Shown here: positions 26,380-36,103 of the stretch, piece after piece
Numbering within the stretch: the first letter of the stretch is position 1
Layout of the letters: each line of letters starts with the position of its first letter
Made by a program: the position numbers and the translations under genes
Assembly: GCA_035716025.1 (NCBI GenBank)
Contig: DASTKH010000003.1
Span: forward strand, 1 to 64,000
Source of the DNA: JADGHE01 sp035716025
Lineage (GTDB): Bacteria; Pseudomonadota; Alphaproteobacteria; Rhizobiales; Xanthobacteraceae
Direction of reading: 5' to 3'
Length of the DNA stretch: 64,000 nt
Notes under the pieces: model-generated
What the model saw: only the letters and a program-made list of their open reading frames with translations
Database searches by the model: none
What the model was told of the DNA's origin: nothing

Positions 26380-27216
26380 TCAGTGGGCCATGAAAACCGG
26401 CAGTTCCGTTTTCGCCAGAATGTGGCTTGTGGCGCCGCCGAAAATCATCTGGCGCAGCCGACTCTGCGTGTAGGCTCCCTTGACCATGAGGTCGCAGCCG
26501 AGCTGTTCAGCCATGTGCAGCATCATTTCGCCGGTGGTGCGATTTCCCGGATCGACCGTCAAGGCTTCTGCGTCGATGCCGTTGAGCTGGAGATAGCGGG
26601 CAAGTTCCGGCGCCTCCGGGCCCGGCACCATGCCCCCCGTCACGGTGAGCACGGTGACCTTTTTCGCCCGATGGAGAAGGGGCATGGCGAGCGCCGTCAC
26701 CCGTGCCGTCTCCGTGCTGCGATTCCAGGCGATCATGATGTTCTCGCCGAGCGTCGGCGGCGGATTGGGCGGCGCGATGAGGATCGGGCGGCCGCTTTCG
26801 AAGAGAGCGGCTTCCACCGCCGCCATGCTCGAGCCGGCCGGTTGCGACCCCGGTCGGCCGAAGACGATGACGTCGAACACCCGTCCGTAGCTGCCGACGA
26901 AAGCGTCGCGGGCGGCATCCGATTCGGTCCAGCCGTAGCCCAGAGTGGCCGGTCGGCGCATGCCGCGCGGAACGGCGTGCGACGTCATGAAGGCTTCAAA
27001 GACTGCGCGCGCTTCCTTGGCAAGCTCGGCGTCCCGCGTTTCGGCGACCGCCCAGGCATCCGCGACGATCAGGTCGGCAGCGACGAAATCGCTGATCGCG
27101 GCGCGAAGCGCAAAGCCCTCGATGTAGCTGTCGAAGCGACGCGCGAAAAGCAACGCCGTCTCCAGCGTTGCATTCATGAGGTCGCTCTTTTCGGTGGGAA
27201 CGAGAATGGCTTTCAT
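26380..27216 (-). CDS. tandem universal stress protein
   Basis: 278 residues made of two Usp repeats (about 1-140 and 145-278). The second carries ENIMIAWNRSTETARVTALAMPLL, LTVDPGNRTTGEMMLHMAEQLGCDLMVKGAY and a C-terminal TSHILAKTELPVFMAH, the usual end strand. The ATP-binding glycine pattern is only partly kept. GGGAGG is 11 bases before the ATG at 27216; an ATG at 27225 lies only two bases from it and is less likely. Double-Usp proteins respond to oxygen, stationary phase or other stress; I see no FNR-type box here. Confidence 0.88.
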   Translation of the reverse strand: MKAILVPTEKSDLMNATLETALLFARRFDSYIEGFALRAAISDFVAADLIVADAWAVAETRDAELAKEARAVFEAFMTSHAVPRGMRRPATLGYGWTESDAARDAFVGSYGRVFDVIVFGRPGSQPAGSSMAAVEAALFESGRPILIAPPNPPPTLGENIMIAWNRSTETARVTALAMPLLHRAKKVTVLTVTGGMVPGPEAPELARYLQLNGIDAEALTVDPGNRTTGEMMLHMAEQLGCDLMVKGAYTQSRLRQMIFGGATSHILAKTELPVFMAH

Positions 27217-27373
27217 GCTCACCATCGCCTCCCGCTTTGGTGCACCGGTGCTGTTTCCCCTCCTGCCGCCGGCTCTTACGGCCGGACTCAACAGGGTCCC
27301 AAGCCTGACTAAGCGTCCACAAGTTTGCAAGCGTAAGGAGCGAAACGGTTTTCCCGGGCGCGCGGCCGTTCGA

Positions 27374-28291
27374 TCAATTCTTCGTCGCGCGCCGAAGCGG
27401 CCTTGCGGTGAACAGGTCTTTGGCCGCCAGGGCGCCGCCTCCGGCGATGAGCGCCGCCGCAATCCCGAGCGTCGGCGTCGGCTCGGCATAGCCGGCCAAG
27501 ACGAGAGCGGCGGTTGAAAGCACGGGCGCGGCGTAGGAGAGGGCACCGAGCACGCGAATGTCGCCGTGCTTGATGCCGAAATCCCAGGCGTAGAAGGCAA
27601 GCCCGACCGGGCCGAGACCGAGCGCCATCACCGCCATCCATGGATAGGGTGAGCAGATCCACACCGTTTCCTCGAAAATGAGGTGAAAAATGCCTGAAAG
27701 AACGGCCGTGACCAGGCAGAAGCCTGCGACCATGTCGGTCGGAACGGCCGCGAAGCGGCGCATCAGCACAGAATAGCTGGACCATACGAACGCCGCCACG
27801 AAAGCCGCCGCAAAGCCCGGAATGTGGTCGGTCGCAAGCGCCACGTCGCGGCCGCCGGTAAAAATCAGGATTGTTCCGGCAAGCCCCGCAAGCGCGCCGG
27901 CCACATGGTGCAGGCGCAGGCGCTCGCCCGGCAAAAGGCCGGACAAGAGCACGATCAGGAGCGGCCACAGATAGTTGAGGAGCCCCGCCTCAGCGGGCGG
28001 CGCCGTCTTCAAAGCGGTGAAATAGAGCGCGTGATAGCCGAACAGTCCGCTCACGCCGAGCGCCCAGACCGCGACAGGCTGCCCTAGGCGCGTGATCGCA
28101 AGACGAAAGCCGCAAGACCGCAGGGCGAAGCCTGCCGCCCCGAGGGCGCCCCCGATGGCAAAGGTCATGGCGGCGAGTTGAAAGGGCGGCACCGGCCCCG
28201 ACGCCGCCGTGAGCAGGGCAAGGAGCGACCAAAGCGCGATCGCAGCGAGGCCGATCAGCGTGGCGCGAAGGGTCGGGCGGGGCGGATTCAT
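27374..28291 (-). CDS. DMT permease, YddG-like amino-acid exporter
   Basis: 305 residues with ten helices in two EamA repeats. The stretches GLLNYLWPLLIVLLSGLL, VWSSYSVLMRRFAAVP and FYAWDFGIKHGDIRVLGALSYAAPVLST match the pattern of YddG, the aromatic amino acid exporter, better than general EamA members. I chose the ATG at 28291; longer in-frame starts add an arginine-rich shadow stretch. It follows the MarR-GNAT gene in the same direction after 94 bp and may share its control. Confidence 0.85.
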   Translation of the reverse strand: MNPPRPTLRATLIGLAAIALWSLLALLTAASGPVPPFQLAAMTFAIGGALGAAGFALRSCGFRLAITRLGQPVAVWALGVSGLFGYHALYFTALKTAPPAEAGLLNYLWPLLIVLLSGLLPGERLRLHHVAGALAGLAGTILIFTGGRDVALATDHIPGFAAAFVAAFVWSSYSVLMRRFAAVPTDMVAGFCLVTAVLSGIFHLIFEETVWICSPYPWMAVMALGLGPVGLAFYAWDFGIKHGDIRVLGALSYAAPVLSTAALVLAGYAEPTPTLGIAAALIAGGGALAAKDLFTARPLRRATKN

Positions 28292-28385
28292 CACCCCGCA
28301 GGCCATAGCGAAACCGCGCGCGCGGGCCAAGGTGGGTGAACGGCCGAGGGCGCGAGCCCGCCGTCGCCGGGCGCATGCGCGGCGC

Positions 28386-29318
28386 CTACAAGTGCAGGTC
28401 CCAGTGTTCGCCGACGAGGTCGTGGCCGAAGCTGCGGTGCGGTTCGCTGCGCGCGAGGCGAAAGCCTGCCGCCTCATAGATGCGCCGCGCCGAACTGAGA
28501 CAGCTCTGGGTCCACAGTGTCATGTCGCGATAACCGGAGGCGCGGGCAAATGCGATGCATTCGGCGACGAGCCGCGCGCCGAGACCGAGTCCACGCGCCT
28601 TCGGCTCGACGAGCAGCAGCCGCAGCTTCGCGAGCGTATCGGAGGCTCGGACCACGAAGACGCATCCGACATTCTCTCCGTCGCGCTCGGCGATCCAGCA
28701 GCGCTCGCGTGCGGGGCCATGGGCTTTCGCGAAGGCGGCGACGATTTCCGCAACCAGTGCCTCGAATTCCGCATTCCAGCCGCGCTCCTGGGCATAGAGC
28801 GCGCCGTGGCGGGAGATGATCCAGCCGTAATCGCCGGGGCGGGGCTCGCGCAGAACATAGGGCTGTTGGGATGCTTGGGGGTTGCCTTCGATGAGCCGCT
28901 CGATCGTCTGCATGGCTTCCACCACTTGTTTCTGAGCCGACTTCGGCAAGGGCGCGAGCAGGCCGACCACGTCGTCGTGGCTACGTCGGTCGAGCGGAGC
29001 AAAGGCCTTGCGACCCTTCGCCGTGAGGGAAAGCAGCATCTGGCGGGCGTCGGCGCGGGAGGGCGTTTTGCGGATCAGGCCCTCGCGGGCGAAGCGCGCC
29101 AGCATCCGGGAAGCATAACCGGCGTCGAGGCCGAGCTCGGCGCAGAGCAGGGCGGCGGTCGCGTTCTTGCGGTTGGCCAGCTCGTAGAGGACGCGCGCCT
29201 CGGTGAGCGAAAACGGGCTATCAAGCATGGTCTCGCCGAGCACGCCGATGCGCCGCGTGTAGAAGCGCGAGAAGCGGCGCACCGCCGCGACGTCTTCGTT
29301 CGACACCTGAGCGACCAT
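28386..29318 (-). CDS. MarR-GNAT fusion regulator/acetyltransferase
   Basis: 310 residues. Residues about 10-140 are a MarR winged helix (FSLTEARVLYELANRKNATAALLCAELGLDAGYASRMLARF, then SLTAKGRKAF), and about 150-310 are a GNAT domain (acetyl-CoA loop VEPKARGLGLGARLVAECI, then CLSSARRIYEAAGF). The ATG at 29318 is preceded by GGAAGGGTGG. Fusions of this sort are common in rhizobia and streptomycetes; their ligands are mostly unknown. A perfect 13-bp palindrome lies 39 bases upstream and is a likely operator for self-control. Confidence 0.92.
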   Translation of the reverse strand: MVAQVSNEDVAAVRRFSRFYTRRIGVLGETMLDSPFSLTEARVLYELANRKNATAALLCAELGLDAGYASRMLARFAREGLIRKTPSRADARQMLLSLTAKGRKAFAPLDRRSHDDVVGLLAPLPKSAQKQVVEAMQTIERLIEGNPQASQQPYVLREPRPGDYGWIISRHGALYAQERGWNAEFEALVAEIVAAFAKAHGPARERCWIAERDGENVGCVFVVRASDTLAKLRLLLVEPKARGLGLGARLVAECIAFARASGYRDMTLWTQSCLSSARRIYEAAGFRLARSEPHRSFGHDLVGEHWDLHL

Positions 29319-29356
29319 GAGCCACCCTTCCCGGATGTCCAGTTTCGCGCAATTAC

Positions 29357-29369
29357 TTGACTGAGTCAA
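29357..29369. promoter_or_regulatory. palindromic operator between the MarR-GNAT gene and ligA
   Basis: TTGACTGAGTCAA, two six-base arms around a central G, lies 39 bases before the MarR-GNAT start and 84 before ligA. MarR proteins bind palindromes of this length, and its TTGACT half can also serve as a -35 box. Binding is inferred from position and symmetry only. Confidence 0.6.
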
Positions 29370-29452
29370 CAATTCCGGCGAGGCCTGGGACCGGGTCGAG
29401 GCGGGTCTCTCGCCCGCTTGCGCGGGCCTCGCCGCGCTCGTAAGTGCAAGGC

Positions 29453-31564
29453 ATGGCCGCCAAGCACACTGCCCAAATCCCCGTCGGGTCGCTGACCGAA
29501 TCCGAGGCCGCCGCCGAGCTCGCCCGCCTCGCCAAGGAAATCGCGGCGCATGACGAGCGCTACTACCAGCGGGACGCTCCGACCATTTCCGACGCCGAGT
29601 ACGACGCCCTGCGGCAGCGCAACGCCGAGATCGAAGCGCGGTTTCCGGAATTGGTCCGTCCCGATTCCCCATCGCGGCGGGTCGGCGCGGCACCGACGGG
29701 GCGCTTTCCCAAGATTCGCCATGCCGTACCGATGCTCTCGCTCGACAATGCGTTCAGCGAGGAGGATGTGCGCGGCTTCGTCGATCGCATCCGCCGCTTT
29801 CTGCGGCTCGAAGACGAGCCGATCGTGTTCGTCGCCGAACCGAAGATCGACGGACTTTCGCTCACGCTTCGCTACGAAGACGGCAAGCTCGTCACCGGTG
29901 CGACGCGCGGCGACGGAACCGTGGGAGAAGACGTGACCCCCAACGTCAAAATGCTCCGTGACGTGCCGCCCGCGCTCGAGGGCGACCGCGTGCCGGCGGT
30001 CTGCGAGGTGCGGGGCGAAGTCTACATGACGAAGCGCGCCTTTCTGGAGCTGAACGAGCGGCAGGCCAAAGCCGGCGGGCAGGTCTTTGCCAATCCGCGC
30101 AATTCGGCCGCCGGCTCGCTGCGGATGAAGGACCCGGCGATCACCGCTTCGCGCCCGCTGGGTTTTTTTGCATACGCCTGGGGTGAAATGAGCGAGATGC
30201 CGGAACGGACACAGTCCGGGATGGTCCGCTGGTTCGCCACGTGCGGGTTCAAGACGAACCCCTTGATGCGCGTCTGCGATTCCGTCGATGCGCTGCTTGC
30301 CTTTCACCGCGAAATCGAGGAGCAACGGGCAAGCCTCGACTACGACATCGACGGCGTCGTCTATAAGGTCGATCGCATCGACTGGCAGGAGCGGCTCGGC
30401 TTCGTTTCACGCACGCCACGCTGGGCCATCGCCCACAAATTCGCCGCCGAACAGGCGATGACAGTGGTGCGCGACATCGAGATCCAGGTGGGGCGCACCG
30501 GCGCGCTCACCCCCGTCGCCAAGCTTGCACCGGTGACGGTCGGCGGGGTCGTGGTGCAGAACGCGACGCTGCACAATGCCGACGAGATCGCGCGGCTCGA
30601 CGTGCGCATCGGTGACACCGTCCGCATCCAGCGCGCCGGCGATGTGATCCCGCAGGTGCTCGGCGTGGTCCTCGAAAAGCGCCCCAAGGGTGCGGAGAAA
30701 TATGCTTTTCCCACGGTCTGTCCGTGCCCGCTCCGCACGCCCGTGGTGCGGGAGATCACCGCGGCGGGCGAGGAGGGCGTCCGCTTCCACTGCTCGGGCG
30801 AATTCGCCTGCCCGTTCCAGCGCACCGAGCATCTGCGCCATTTCGTGTCGCGCCGTGCCTTCGACATCGAAGGCCTGGGCGAGAAGCAGATCGCGTTTTT
30901 CTACGAACTCGGCTGGATCAAGGAACCCGCCGACATTTTCACGCTCGAGAGCCGCAACAAGACGCTGCGGCTCGAGGAGCGCGAGGGCTATGGCGAGGTC
31001 TCGGTCCGAAATCTCTTCGCGGCGATCAACGCTCGGCGGGACATTGCGCTCGAACGCTTCATCTACGCGCTCGGCATTCGCCATGTCGGCGAGACGACCG
31101 CCCGCGCGCTTGCGCGCGGGTACGGTTCATGGGACGCCTTCCACAACGCGTGCCTGCGCATCGCCGCCGGCGACAAGGAGGCGCGCGAGGACATGGATGC
31201 GCTCGATCAGATCGGGGAGACGGTTATCGAATCGCTCGCCGCCTATTTCAACGAGGCGCACAATCGGGGCATCGTCGAGCGGTTGGCCCGTCATGTTCGC
31301 ATCCTTGATGCGGAGAAGCCGAAGACGGATACCCAGATCGCCGGCAAAACGATCGTATTTACGGGTGCTCTCGAGAAGATGACGCGCGACGAGGCCAAGG
31401 CGACCGCCGAAAGGCTGGGAGCCAAGGTCGCGGGTTCGGTGTCAAAGAAGACGGACTTTGTCGTCGCGGGCCCCGGCGCAGGGTCGAAGCTCGCCAAGGC
31501 CCGAGAACTCGGGGTCGAAATCCTGACCGAAGACGAGTGGCTCGCGATCGCGCAAGGACGCTGA
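29453..31564 (+). CDS. ligA: NAD-dependent DNA ligase
   Basis: 703 residues from the ATG at 29453 (a GTG at 29444 would add three). The Ia domain YYQRDAPTISDAEYD binds NMN, and the adenylated lysine is K131 in AEPKIDGLSL. The OB domain, the zinc cluster (CPCPLR to HCSGEFACPFQ), the helix-hairpin-helix repeats (DIEGLGEKQI; GIRHVGETTA) and the C-terminal BRCT domain (GKTIVFTGALEKMTRDEAKA) are all present. It seals nicks in replication and repair. It runs divergently from the MarR-GNAT gene. Confidence 0.98.
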   Translation: MAAKHTAQIPVGSLTESEAAAELARLAKEIAAHDERYYQRDAPTISDAEYDALRQRNAEIEARFPELVRPDSPSRRVGAAPTGRFPKIRHAVPMLSLDNAFSEEDVRGFVDRIRRFLRLEDEPIVFVAEPKIDGLSLTLRYEDGKLVTGATRGDGTVGEDVTPNVKMLRDVPPALEGDRVPAVCEVRGEVYMTKRAFLELNERQAKAGGQVFANPRNSAAGSLRMKDPAITASRPLGFFAYAWGEMSEMPERTQSGMVRWFATCGFKTNPLMRVCDSVDALLAFHREIEEQRASLDYDIDGVVYKVDRIDWQERLGFVSRTPRWAIAHKFAAEQAMTVVRDIEIQVGRTGALTPVAKLAPVTVGGVVVQNATLHNADEIARLDVRIGDTVRIQRAGDVIPQVLGVVLEKRPKGAEKYAFPTVCPCPLRTPVVREITAAGEEGVRFHCSGEFACPFQRTEHLRHFVSRRAFDIEGLGEKQIAFFYELGWIKEPADIFTLESRNKTLRLEEREGYGEVSVRNLFAAINARRDIALERFIYALGIRHVGETTARALARGYGSWDAFHNACLRIAAGDKEAREDMDALDQIGETVIESLAAYFNEAHNRGIVERLARHVRILDAEKPKTDTQIAGKTIVFTGALEKMTRDEAKATAERLGAKVAGSVSKKTDFVVAGPGAGSKLAKARELGVEILTEDEWLAIAQGR

Positions 31565-31597
31565 ACCTGGGTTTGCGCTCCCCTCGAGCGGGCCGGC

Positions 31598-31753
31598 TCA
31601 GATTCGGCCCGTCAGGGCAAGGACGATCACAATAATCAGTAGGACCCCGACAATTCCGCCCGGCCCATAGCCCCAGCTTGCGCTGTAACCCCAGCGCGGG
31701 AGAGCGCCGATCAGGATCAGTATCAGCAGGACGATCAGGATCGTCGACAACAT
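31598..31753 (-). CDS. DUF3309-family membrane peptide
   Basis: 51 residues: MLSTILIVLLILILIGALP, then RWGYSASWGYGPGGIVG, then a second hydrophobic helix ending LALTGRI. Two helices flank a WGYGPSG-like loop that defines the DUF3309 family, whose function is unknown. AAGGA stands eight bases before the ATG. A short inverted repeat (31589-31595 with 31605-31611) overlaps its end. It is convergent with ligA. Confidence 0.85.
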   Translation of the reverse strand: MLSTILIVLLILILIGALPRWGYSASWGYGPGGIVGVLLIIVIVLALTGRI

Positions 31754-31828
31754 GTTGGGTTCCTTGCGAGGTCAGACCCGCAAGAAAACGCGAATCGGGC
31801 GTTCCGGTTCCTGGGCTGTGCGCGCTCG

Positions 31829-33070
31829 TCAGTCGGCGCGGCGGGCGGCCGAGCCGGGCAGGATGAGGCAGACGAAACTCACGGCACAAGCGAGCGAAAA
31901 GGCGAGCAGCATCCAGGCCATCGGCGCCGCATCCGGGGCTTGTGCGAGGAGGTGGCTGACCCATTGCGCGGAGGCCGCGGCAACGCCCATCTGAACAAAG
32001 CCGTGAATCCCGGCGGCCGTACCGGCCGCCTGCGGGCGCACGCTGATCCCGCCGGCAATCGCGTTGGGAATCAGGAGTCCGTTGGCAAAGGCCGTGATCC
32101 ATTGCGGCAGGCAGATGATGAGCGGCCCGAGATCCGCAAACCACAGAACGAGAACGATCACGCAAATTCCGCCGGCAACTCCGACCGCCGAACCGGCCGC
32201 CACCATGGCGTCCACGCCGAAGCGCATCGAATACCGGGCGGAGATGAAATTGCCCGCCATATAGGCGACCGAGGCCGTCGCGAGCCAGACCCCGAGCTCG
32301 AAGGCGCTGCGTCCCTGCAGGCGGGAAATGACATGCGGCGCGCCGCCGAGGAACACAAAGAACAGCGCCGAACTCGTTGCGCCCGACAGCACATAACCGA
32401 GAAAAACGCGGCTTGCGAGCAGAAGCCGCACTTCCTGAAAAAACCGCACAAGGCCGCCGCTCGCGAGAGGCTCGGCATTCGTTTCGGGCAGCGCAATCCA
32501 CACCCAGGCGAGCACGGCCGCCGCAAACAGCGCGATTGAGGCAAAGATCGAAGGCCAGCCGAGCGTGGTGTCGAGCAGGCCGCCGAGCGGCGGCACGATC
32601 ATCGGCACCACCATGATCACCATGGTCACCCAGCCGAGCATCGAGGCCGCGCGGTCGCGGGCGAAAAGGTCGCGGACGATGGCGCGGCTGATGACGATGC
32701 CGCAGGAGGCGCCGAAGGCCTGTACGGCACGCGCCGTAACGAGCGCGCCGATGGTCGTCGCGAAGGTGGCGACGACGCTCGCGGCGACGGTGAGCAGCAG
32801 TCCGCCGATCAGCACCGGCCTGCGCCCGAAACGGTCCGACAGAACGCCGAGCACGAGTTGCGACAGCGCCATGCAGACGAGATAGAGGGAGAGCGTGAGC
32901 TGCACGGTGACGGGATCGGCCTTCAAGGCAACCGCAATACCCGGCAGCGCCGGCATCACGATGTTGAGCGACATGGGGCCGATCGACGCGATGGCGACCA
33001 GCAACGCGAGCAACGCCGGCGCAGGCGCGTCGCGCCGGTCGAGGGAGCCCGTCGTTTTGGGAGAATGCAC
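31829..33070 (-). CDS. Bcr/CflA-type multidrug efflux MFS permease
   Basis: 413 residues with 12 membrane helices. The loop LVLGVLSDRFGRRPVLIGG is the MFS A-motif, and helix 5 carries the antiporter-type GWVTMVIMVVPMIVPPLGGLLD. The opening SLNIVMPALPGIAVALKADPVTVQLTLSLYLV is characteristic of the Bcr/CflA drug-proton antiporters. No regulator is adjacent. The 157 bp before it contain no gene that I can support. Confidence 0.92.
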   Translation of the reverse strand: MHSPKTTGSLDRRDAPAPALLALLVAIASIGPMSLNIVMPALPGIAVALKADPVTVQLTLSLYLVCMALSQLVLGVLSDRFGRRPVLIGGLLLTVAASVVATFATTIGALVTARAVQAFGASCGIVISRAIVRDLFARDRAASMLGWVTMVIMVVPMIVPPLGGLLDTTLGWPSIFASIALFAAAVLAWVWIALPETNAEPLASGGLVRFFQEVRLLLASRVFLGYVLSGATSSALFFVFLGGAPHVISRLQGRSAFELGVWLATASVAYMAGNFISARYSMRFGVDAMVAAGSAVGVAGGICVIVLVLWFADLGPLIICLPQWITAFANGLLIPNAIAGGISVRPQAAGTAAGIHGFVQMGVAAASAQWVSHLLAQAPDAAPMAWMLLAFSLACAVSFVCLILPGSAARRAD

Positions 33071-33227
33071 CGCGCGCTGGTTGGTAGCCGGGACCTGAAG
33101 GAATCAGGATAGTCATAAGCTACACGCAGACGCCAGGCTAGCCACAAGGCTGTCGGCCGGTCCTCCGCGTGCCAGGGCGCGCCGGCAGCGACTGGCGCCG
33201 TCGCGCCGCGACCGATCCGCACGGGTC

Positions 33228-35057
33228 TTAGACGAGCGGTTGCGTAGCGCCTTCGATCCAGGCACGCGTGGGCGGGTCCAGCAGGGCCGAAAGTTCCGCC
33301 CGCACCCGCATGTGGTAGTTGTTGAGCCAGCCGAGCTCCTCGGCATCCAGCATCCGGCCTTCGATGAGCCGCAGATCGATCGGCGCAAGCGTCAGCGTCT
33401 CGAAGGCGTTGAGCGGCTTTTCCGCTCCGGGGACCGCCGGGCCTTCCACGACAAGCACGAGGTTCTCAATGCGGATGCCGTAGCCGCCGGGTTTGTAGTA
33501 GCCCGGCTCGTTCGAGAGAATCATGCCGCGCTTGAGCGCGGTGAGGTTCGCCTTGTGAATCGACGCCGGTCCCTCGTGCACCGAGAGATAGCTGCCGACA
33601 CCGTGTCCGGTGCCGTGATCGTAATCGAGGCCGGCCGCCCACAGATGCTGTCGCGCGAAGCTGTCGAGCTGAGCGCCGGCCGTGCCGTCGGGAAAGACGG
33701 CGCGGGCGATGGCGATATGTCCTTTGAGCACGCGCGTGAAGCGCTCGCGCATTTCCGCCGTCGGCGTGCCGACCGCGATCGTACGCGTGATGTCGGTCGT
33801 CCCCTCGCGATATTGCGCGCCGGAATCGAGAAGGAACAGTTCGCCCGGCGAAATGTGCCGGTTGCTCGCCTCGGTGACCCGGTAGTGCACGATCGCCGCA
33901 TTCGGACCCGAGCCCGCAATCGTCGGAAAAGAGACGTCCTGGAGTGCGCCCGTTTCGCGCCGGAAGGTTTCGAGTGCGGCCACGCAGTCGATTTCCGTCA
34001 ATCGGCCGCTCGGCGCCTCGCGGTCGAACCAGGCAAGAAACCGCGCGACGGCGACCGCATCGCGGCGCTGCGCCGCCTGGGCGCCGGCGATCTCGGTCGC
34101 GTTCTTGATGGCCTTCATGGCCGTGATCGGGTCTGCCCCGCGGGTCGCCTTCCCGCCGGCCTCGGTCACGATTCGGGACAGCGCCTGCGCGCCGGTCCCC
34201 TCGTCGATCCGCACCGTCTTCTTCGCCGCGCCTAGATGCGCAAGATCCGGCAGCAGGGTGTCGGGCTCGCGGATGTCGGCCAGGTCCTCGAGCGCGTGAC
34301 GAACGGCATTGTCGAGCTTGCGGCCGTCGACATAGAGGCGCGGCCGCCCCTGCGTCGCAATTACCGCATAGGCCAGAGCGACCGGCGTGTGGGCCACATC
34401 GCCTCCCCGGATATTGAACAGCCAAGCGACGGCGGCCGGGTTCGAGACCACAAGGGCGTCGGCCCGCGCCTTTTCGATCTCCGCCTGCACGCGCGCGAGC
34501 TTGGCGGCCGCGGTTTCGCCGGCAAAGGCGAGGTCGTGAAGGATGACAGGCGCAAGCGGCGGCGCCGGTCGGTCGCGCCAGATCGCGTCGAGGGGGTTGT
34601 CCTCGACCGGGACGAGCTCGGCGCCGACGGTTGCGCAGGCTGCGGCCAGTTTCTCCACGTCCGCAGCCGTGTGCAGCCAAGGATCATATCCGAGCCGGCA
34701 GCCGGCAGGCAGGTTGGCCGCGATCCAAGCTTCGGGCGTGGTCTCGCTGACAAGGACGACTTCGAATACGGAAGGGTCGGTCTGATTGCGCGCCTGCAGG
34801 GTGTAGCGGCCGTCCACGAACAGGACCGCGCGCTCTTTCAGCACGATGGCGCGGCCGGCCGAGCCCGTGAACCCGGAAACGAAGGCAAGCCGTTCCTCGC
34901 TCGCCGGGAGATATTCGTTCTGGTGCCGGTCAGCATGCGGAACGATGAGCCCGTCGAGATTCGCTCGGGCGAGCGCATCACGCAGGGCCTGCACCCGCGC
35001 GGGCGTTTCGGCGCGCTGCGAGAATTCGGTGAAGTTCTGGAAGACGGCCTGAAACAT
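33228..35057 (-). CDS. M24 aminopeptidase P (Xaa-Pro aminopeptidase) family protein
   Basis: 609 residues, the long three-domain form like eukaryotic aminopeptidase P: two creatinase-like N-terminal domains (about 1-310) and a C-terminal pita-bread catalytic domain. The metal ligands are visible: LLDSGAQYREGTTDITRTI (two Asp), HGTGHGVGSYLSVHEGP (His) and ILSNEPGYYKPGGYGIRIEN (Glu), with a last Glu in the C-terminal region. It cleaves the residue before proline. I chose the ATG at 35057; one at 35069 is possible, and neither has a strong SD. It lies 43 bp after prmA in the same direction. Confidence 0.93.
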   Translation of the reverse strand: MFQAVFQNFTEFSQRAETPARVQALRDALARANLDGLIVPHADRHQNEYLPASEERLAFVSGFTGSAGRAIVLKERAVLFVDGRYTLQARNQTDPSVFEVVLVSETTPEAWIAANLPAGCRLGYDPWLHTAADVEKLAAACATVGAELVPVEDNPLDAIWRDRPAPPLAPVILHDLAFAGETAAAKLARVQAEIEKARADALVVSNPAAVAWLFNIRGGDVAHTPVALAYAVIATQGRPRLYVDGRKLDNAVRHALEDLADIREPDTLLPDLAHLGAAKKTVRIDEGTGAQALSRIVTEAGGKATRGADPITAMKAIKNATEIAGAQAAQRRDAVAVARFLAWFDREAPSGRLTEIDCVAALETFRRETGALQDVSFPTIAGSGPNAAIVHYRVTEASNRHISPGELFLLDSGAQYREGTTDITRTIAVGTPTAEMRERFTRVLKGHIAIARAVFPDGTAGAQLDSFARQHLWAAGLDYDHGTGHGVGSYLSVHEGPASIHKANLTALKRGMILSNEPGYYKPGGYGIRIENLVLVVEGPAVPGAEKPLNAFETLTLAPIDLRLIEGRMLDAEELGWLNNYHMRVRAELSALLDPPTRAWIEGATQPLV

Positions 35058-35100
35058 GGCGCCGGACATTAGTGCGTTTTCGTTCGACGTTGAACCGCGT

Positions 35101-36081
35101 TCAGCAACCCGTTCGGGTCCCGCCACCGAATGCCGGTGGGGCCGGCCGGCAGAATCGGCCCGGTCGGGGCCGTTCGATCCTGTCGGCATGCCGCCCGCCT
35201 CGTCTGAGGACAAGCGTCGTCCACCCCTCAAGCTCCAGGCGCCGGTCCAGGCGGAAGCCGTGCGCACGGTAGGCGGCGAGCGCCGCGTTGGCGTGGGTGG
35301 TCAACAAGCCGGACAGCACAAGGCGCGCGCGCGGCGCGGCGGCGCGGGCGAGGGGGCGTGCCAGGCGCTTCAACGGACCAAGCAGAATGTTCGCCAGAAT
35401 GAGATCGTAAGGGGCGCGGGCACGGAGCGGCGGCCCGCGCAGCCCGTCCGCCTGTGCGATACGGACGAGCGGGCCGACCCCGTTCGCCCGGGCGTTGGCG
35501 CGCGCGACAGCGACCGCCTGGCGATCGATCTCGCTGGCCGATACCGGTCGCCGCAGGGCCTTGGCAACGGCGATCGCCAGCACGGCGGTGCCGGTGCCGA
35601 TGTCGGCCACACGGCGCGGCCGATCGGTTTTCAGGAGCCGATCGAGCGCGAGCAGACAGCCCTTCGTGGTGCCGTGATGGCCGGTCCCGAAGGCAAGAGC
35701 GGCTTCGATCTCCATGGTAATGGCATTGCGCGGCGCCTTTGCCCGGTCGTGCGCGCCGTGCAGGAAGAACCGTCCGGCGCGCACGGGCGCAAGCCCCGCA
35801 AGACTCGCGGCGACCCAATCGCGCCGCGCGAGCCCTTCCACCGTGACCTGCAATGGCCCTCCACCGCCGATTTTCGCGATCACCGCCTGCACGTGCGCGG
35901 CCGCCTCCTCGTCCGGGCAATGCACGGAGAGCCGCCAAGCCCCGGCCTCCTCTTCGAAGAGGCTGACCGGCAAGGCTTCGGTTTCGCTCGCCCCGGCAAT
36001 TTCGTCCGCGATGCGGCGGGCGAGGGGCTCCCGGGCAGCCACGCTGACGACGAAGCCATCCTGTTGATCGAACGATTGCAT
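35101..36081 (-). CDS. prmA: ribosomal protein L11 methyltransferase
   Basis: 326 residues. The N-terminal substrate-recognition domain is followed by the SAM domain: EIEAALAFGTGHHGTTKGCLLAL, then RVADIGTGTAVLAIAVAKAL, and the catalytic DLILANILLGPL. PrmA trimethylates several amino groups of L11 in the 50S stalk base. The C-terminal 30 residues (RIERPRPGRFCRPAPPAFGGG) are extra. The ATG has a weak SD, and a terminator-like hairpin ends only 22 bases upstream of it, preceded by a tiny ORF with an exceptional SD. Confidence 0.95.
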   Translation of the reverse strand: MQSFDQQDGFVVSVAAREPLARRIADEIAGASETEALPVSLFEEEAGAWRLSVHCPDEEAAAHVQAVIAKIGGGGPLQVTVEGLARRDWVAASLAGLAPVRAGRFFLHGAHDRAKAPRNAITMEIEAALAFGTGHHGTTKGCLLALDRLLKTDRPRRVADIGTGTAVLAIAVAKALRRPVSASEIDRQAVAVARANARANGVGPLVRIAQADGLRGPPLRARAPYDLILANILLGPLKRLARPLARAAAPRARLVLSGLLTTHANAALAAYRAHGFRLDRRLELEGWTTLVLRRGGRHADRIERPRPGRFCRPAPPAFGGGTRTGC

Positions 36082-36103
36082 TTCCCGCTCGCCGGCTTTC
36101 CTA

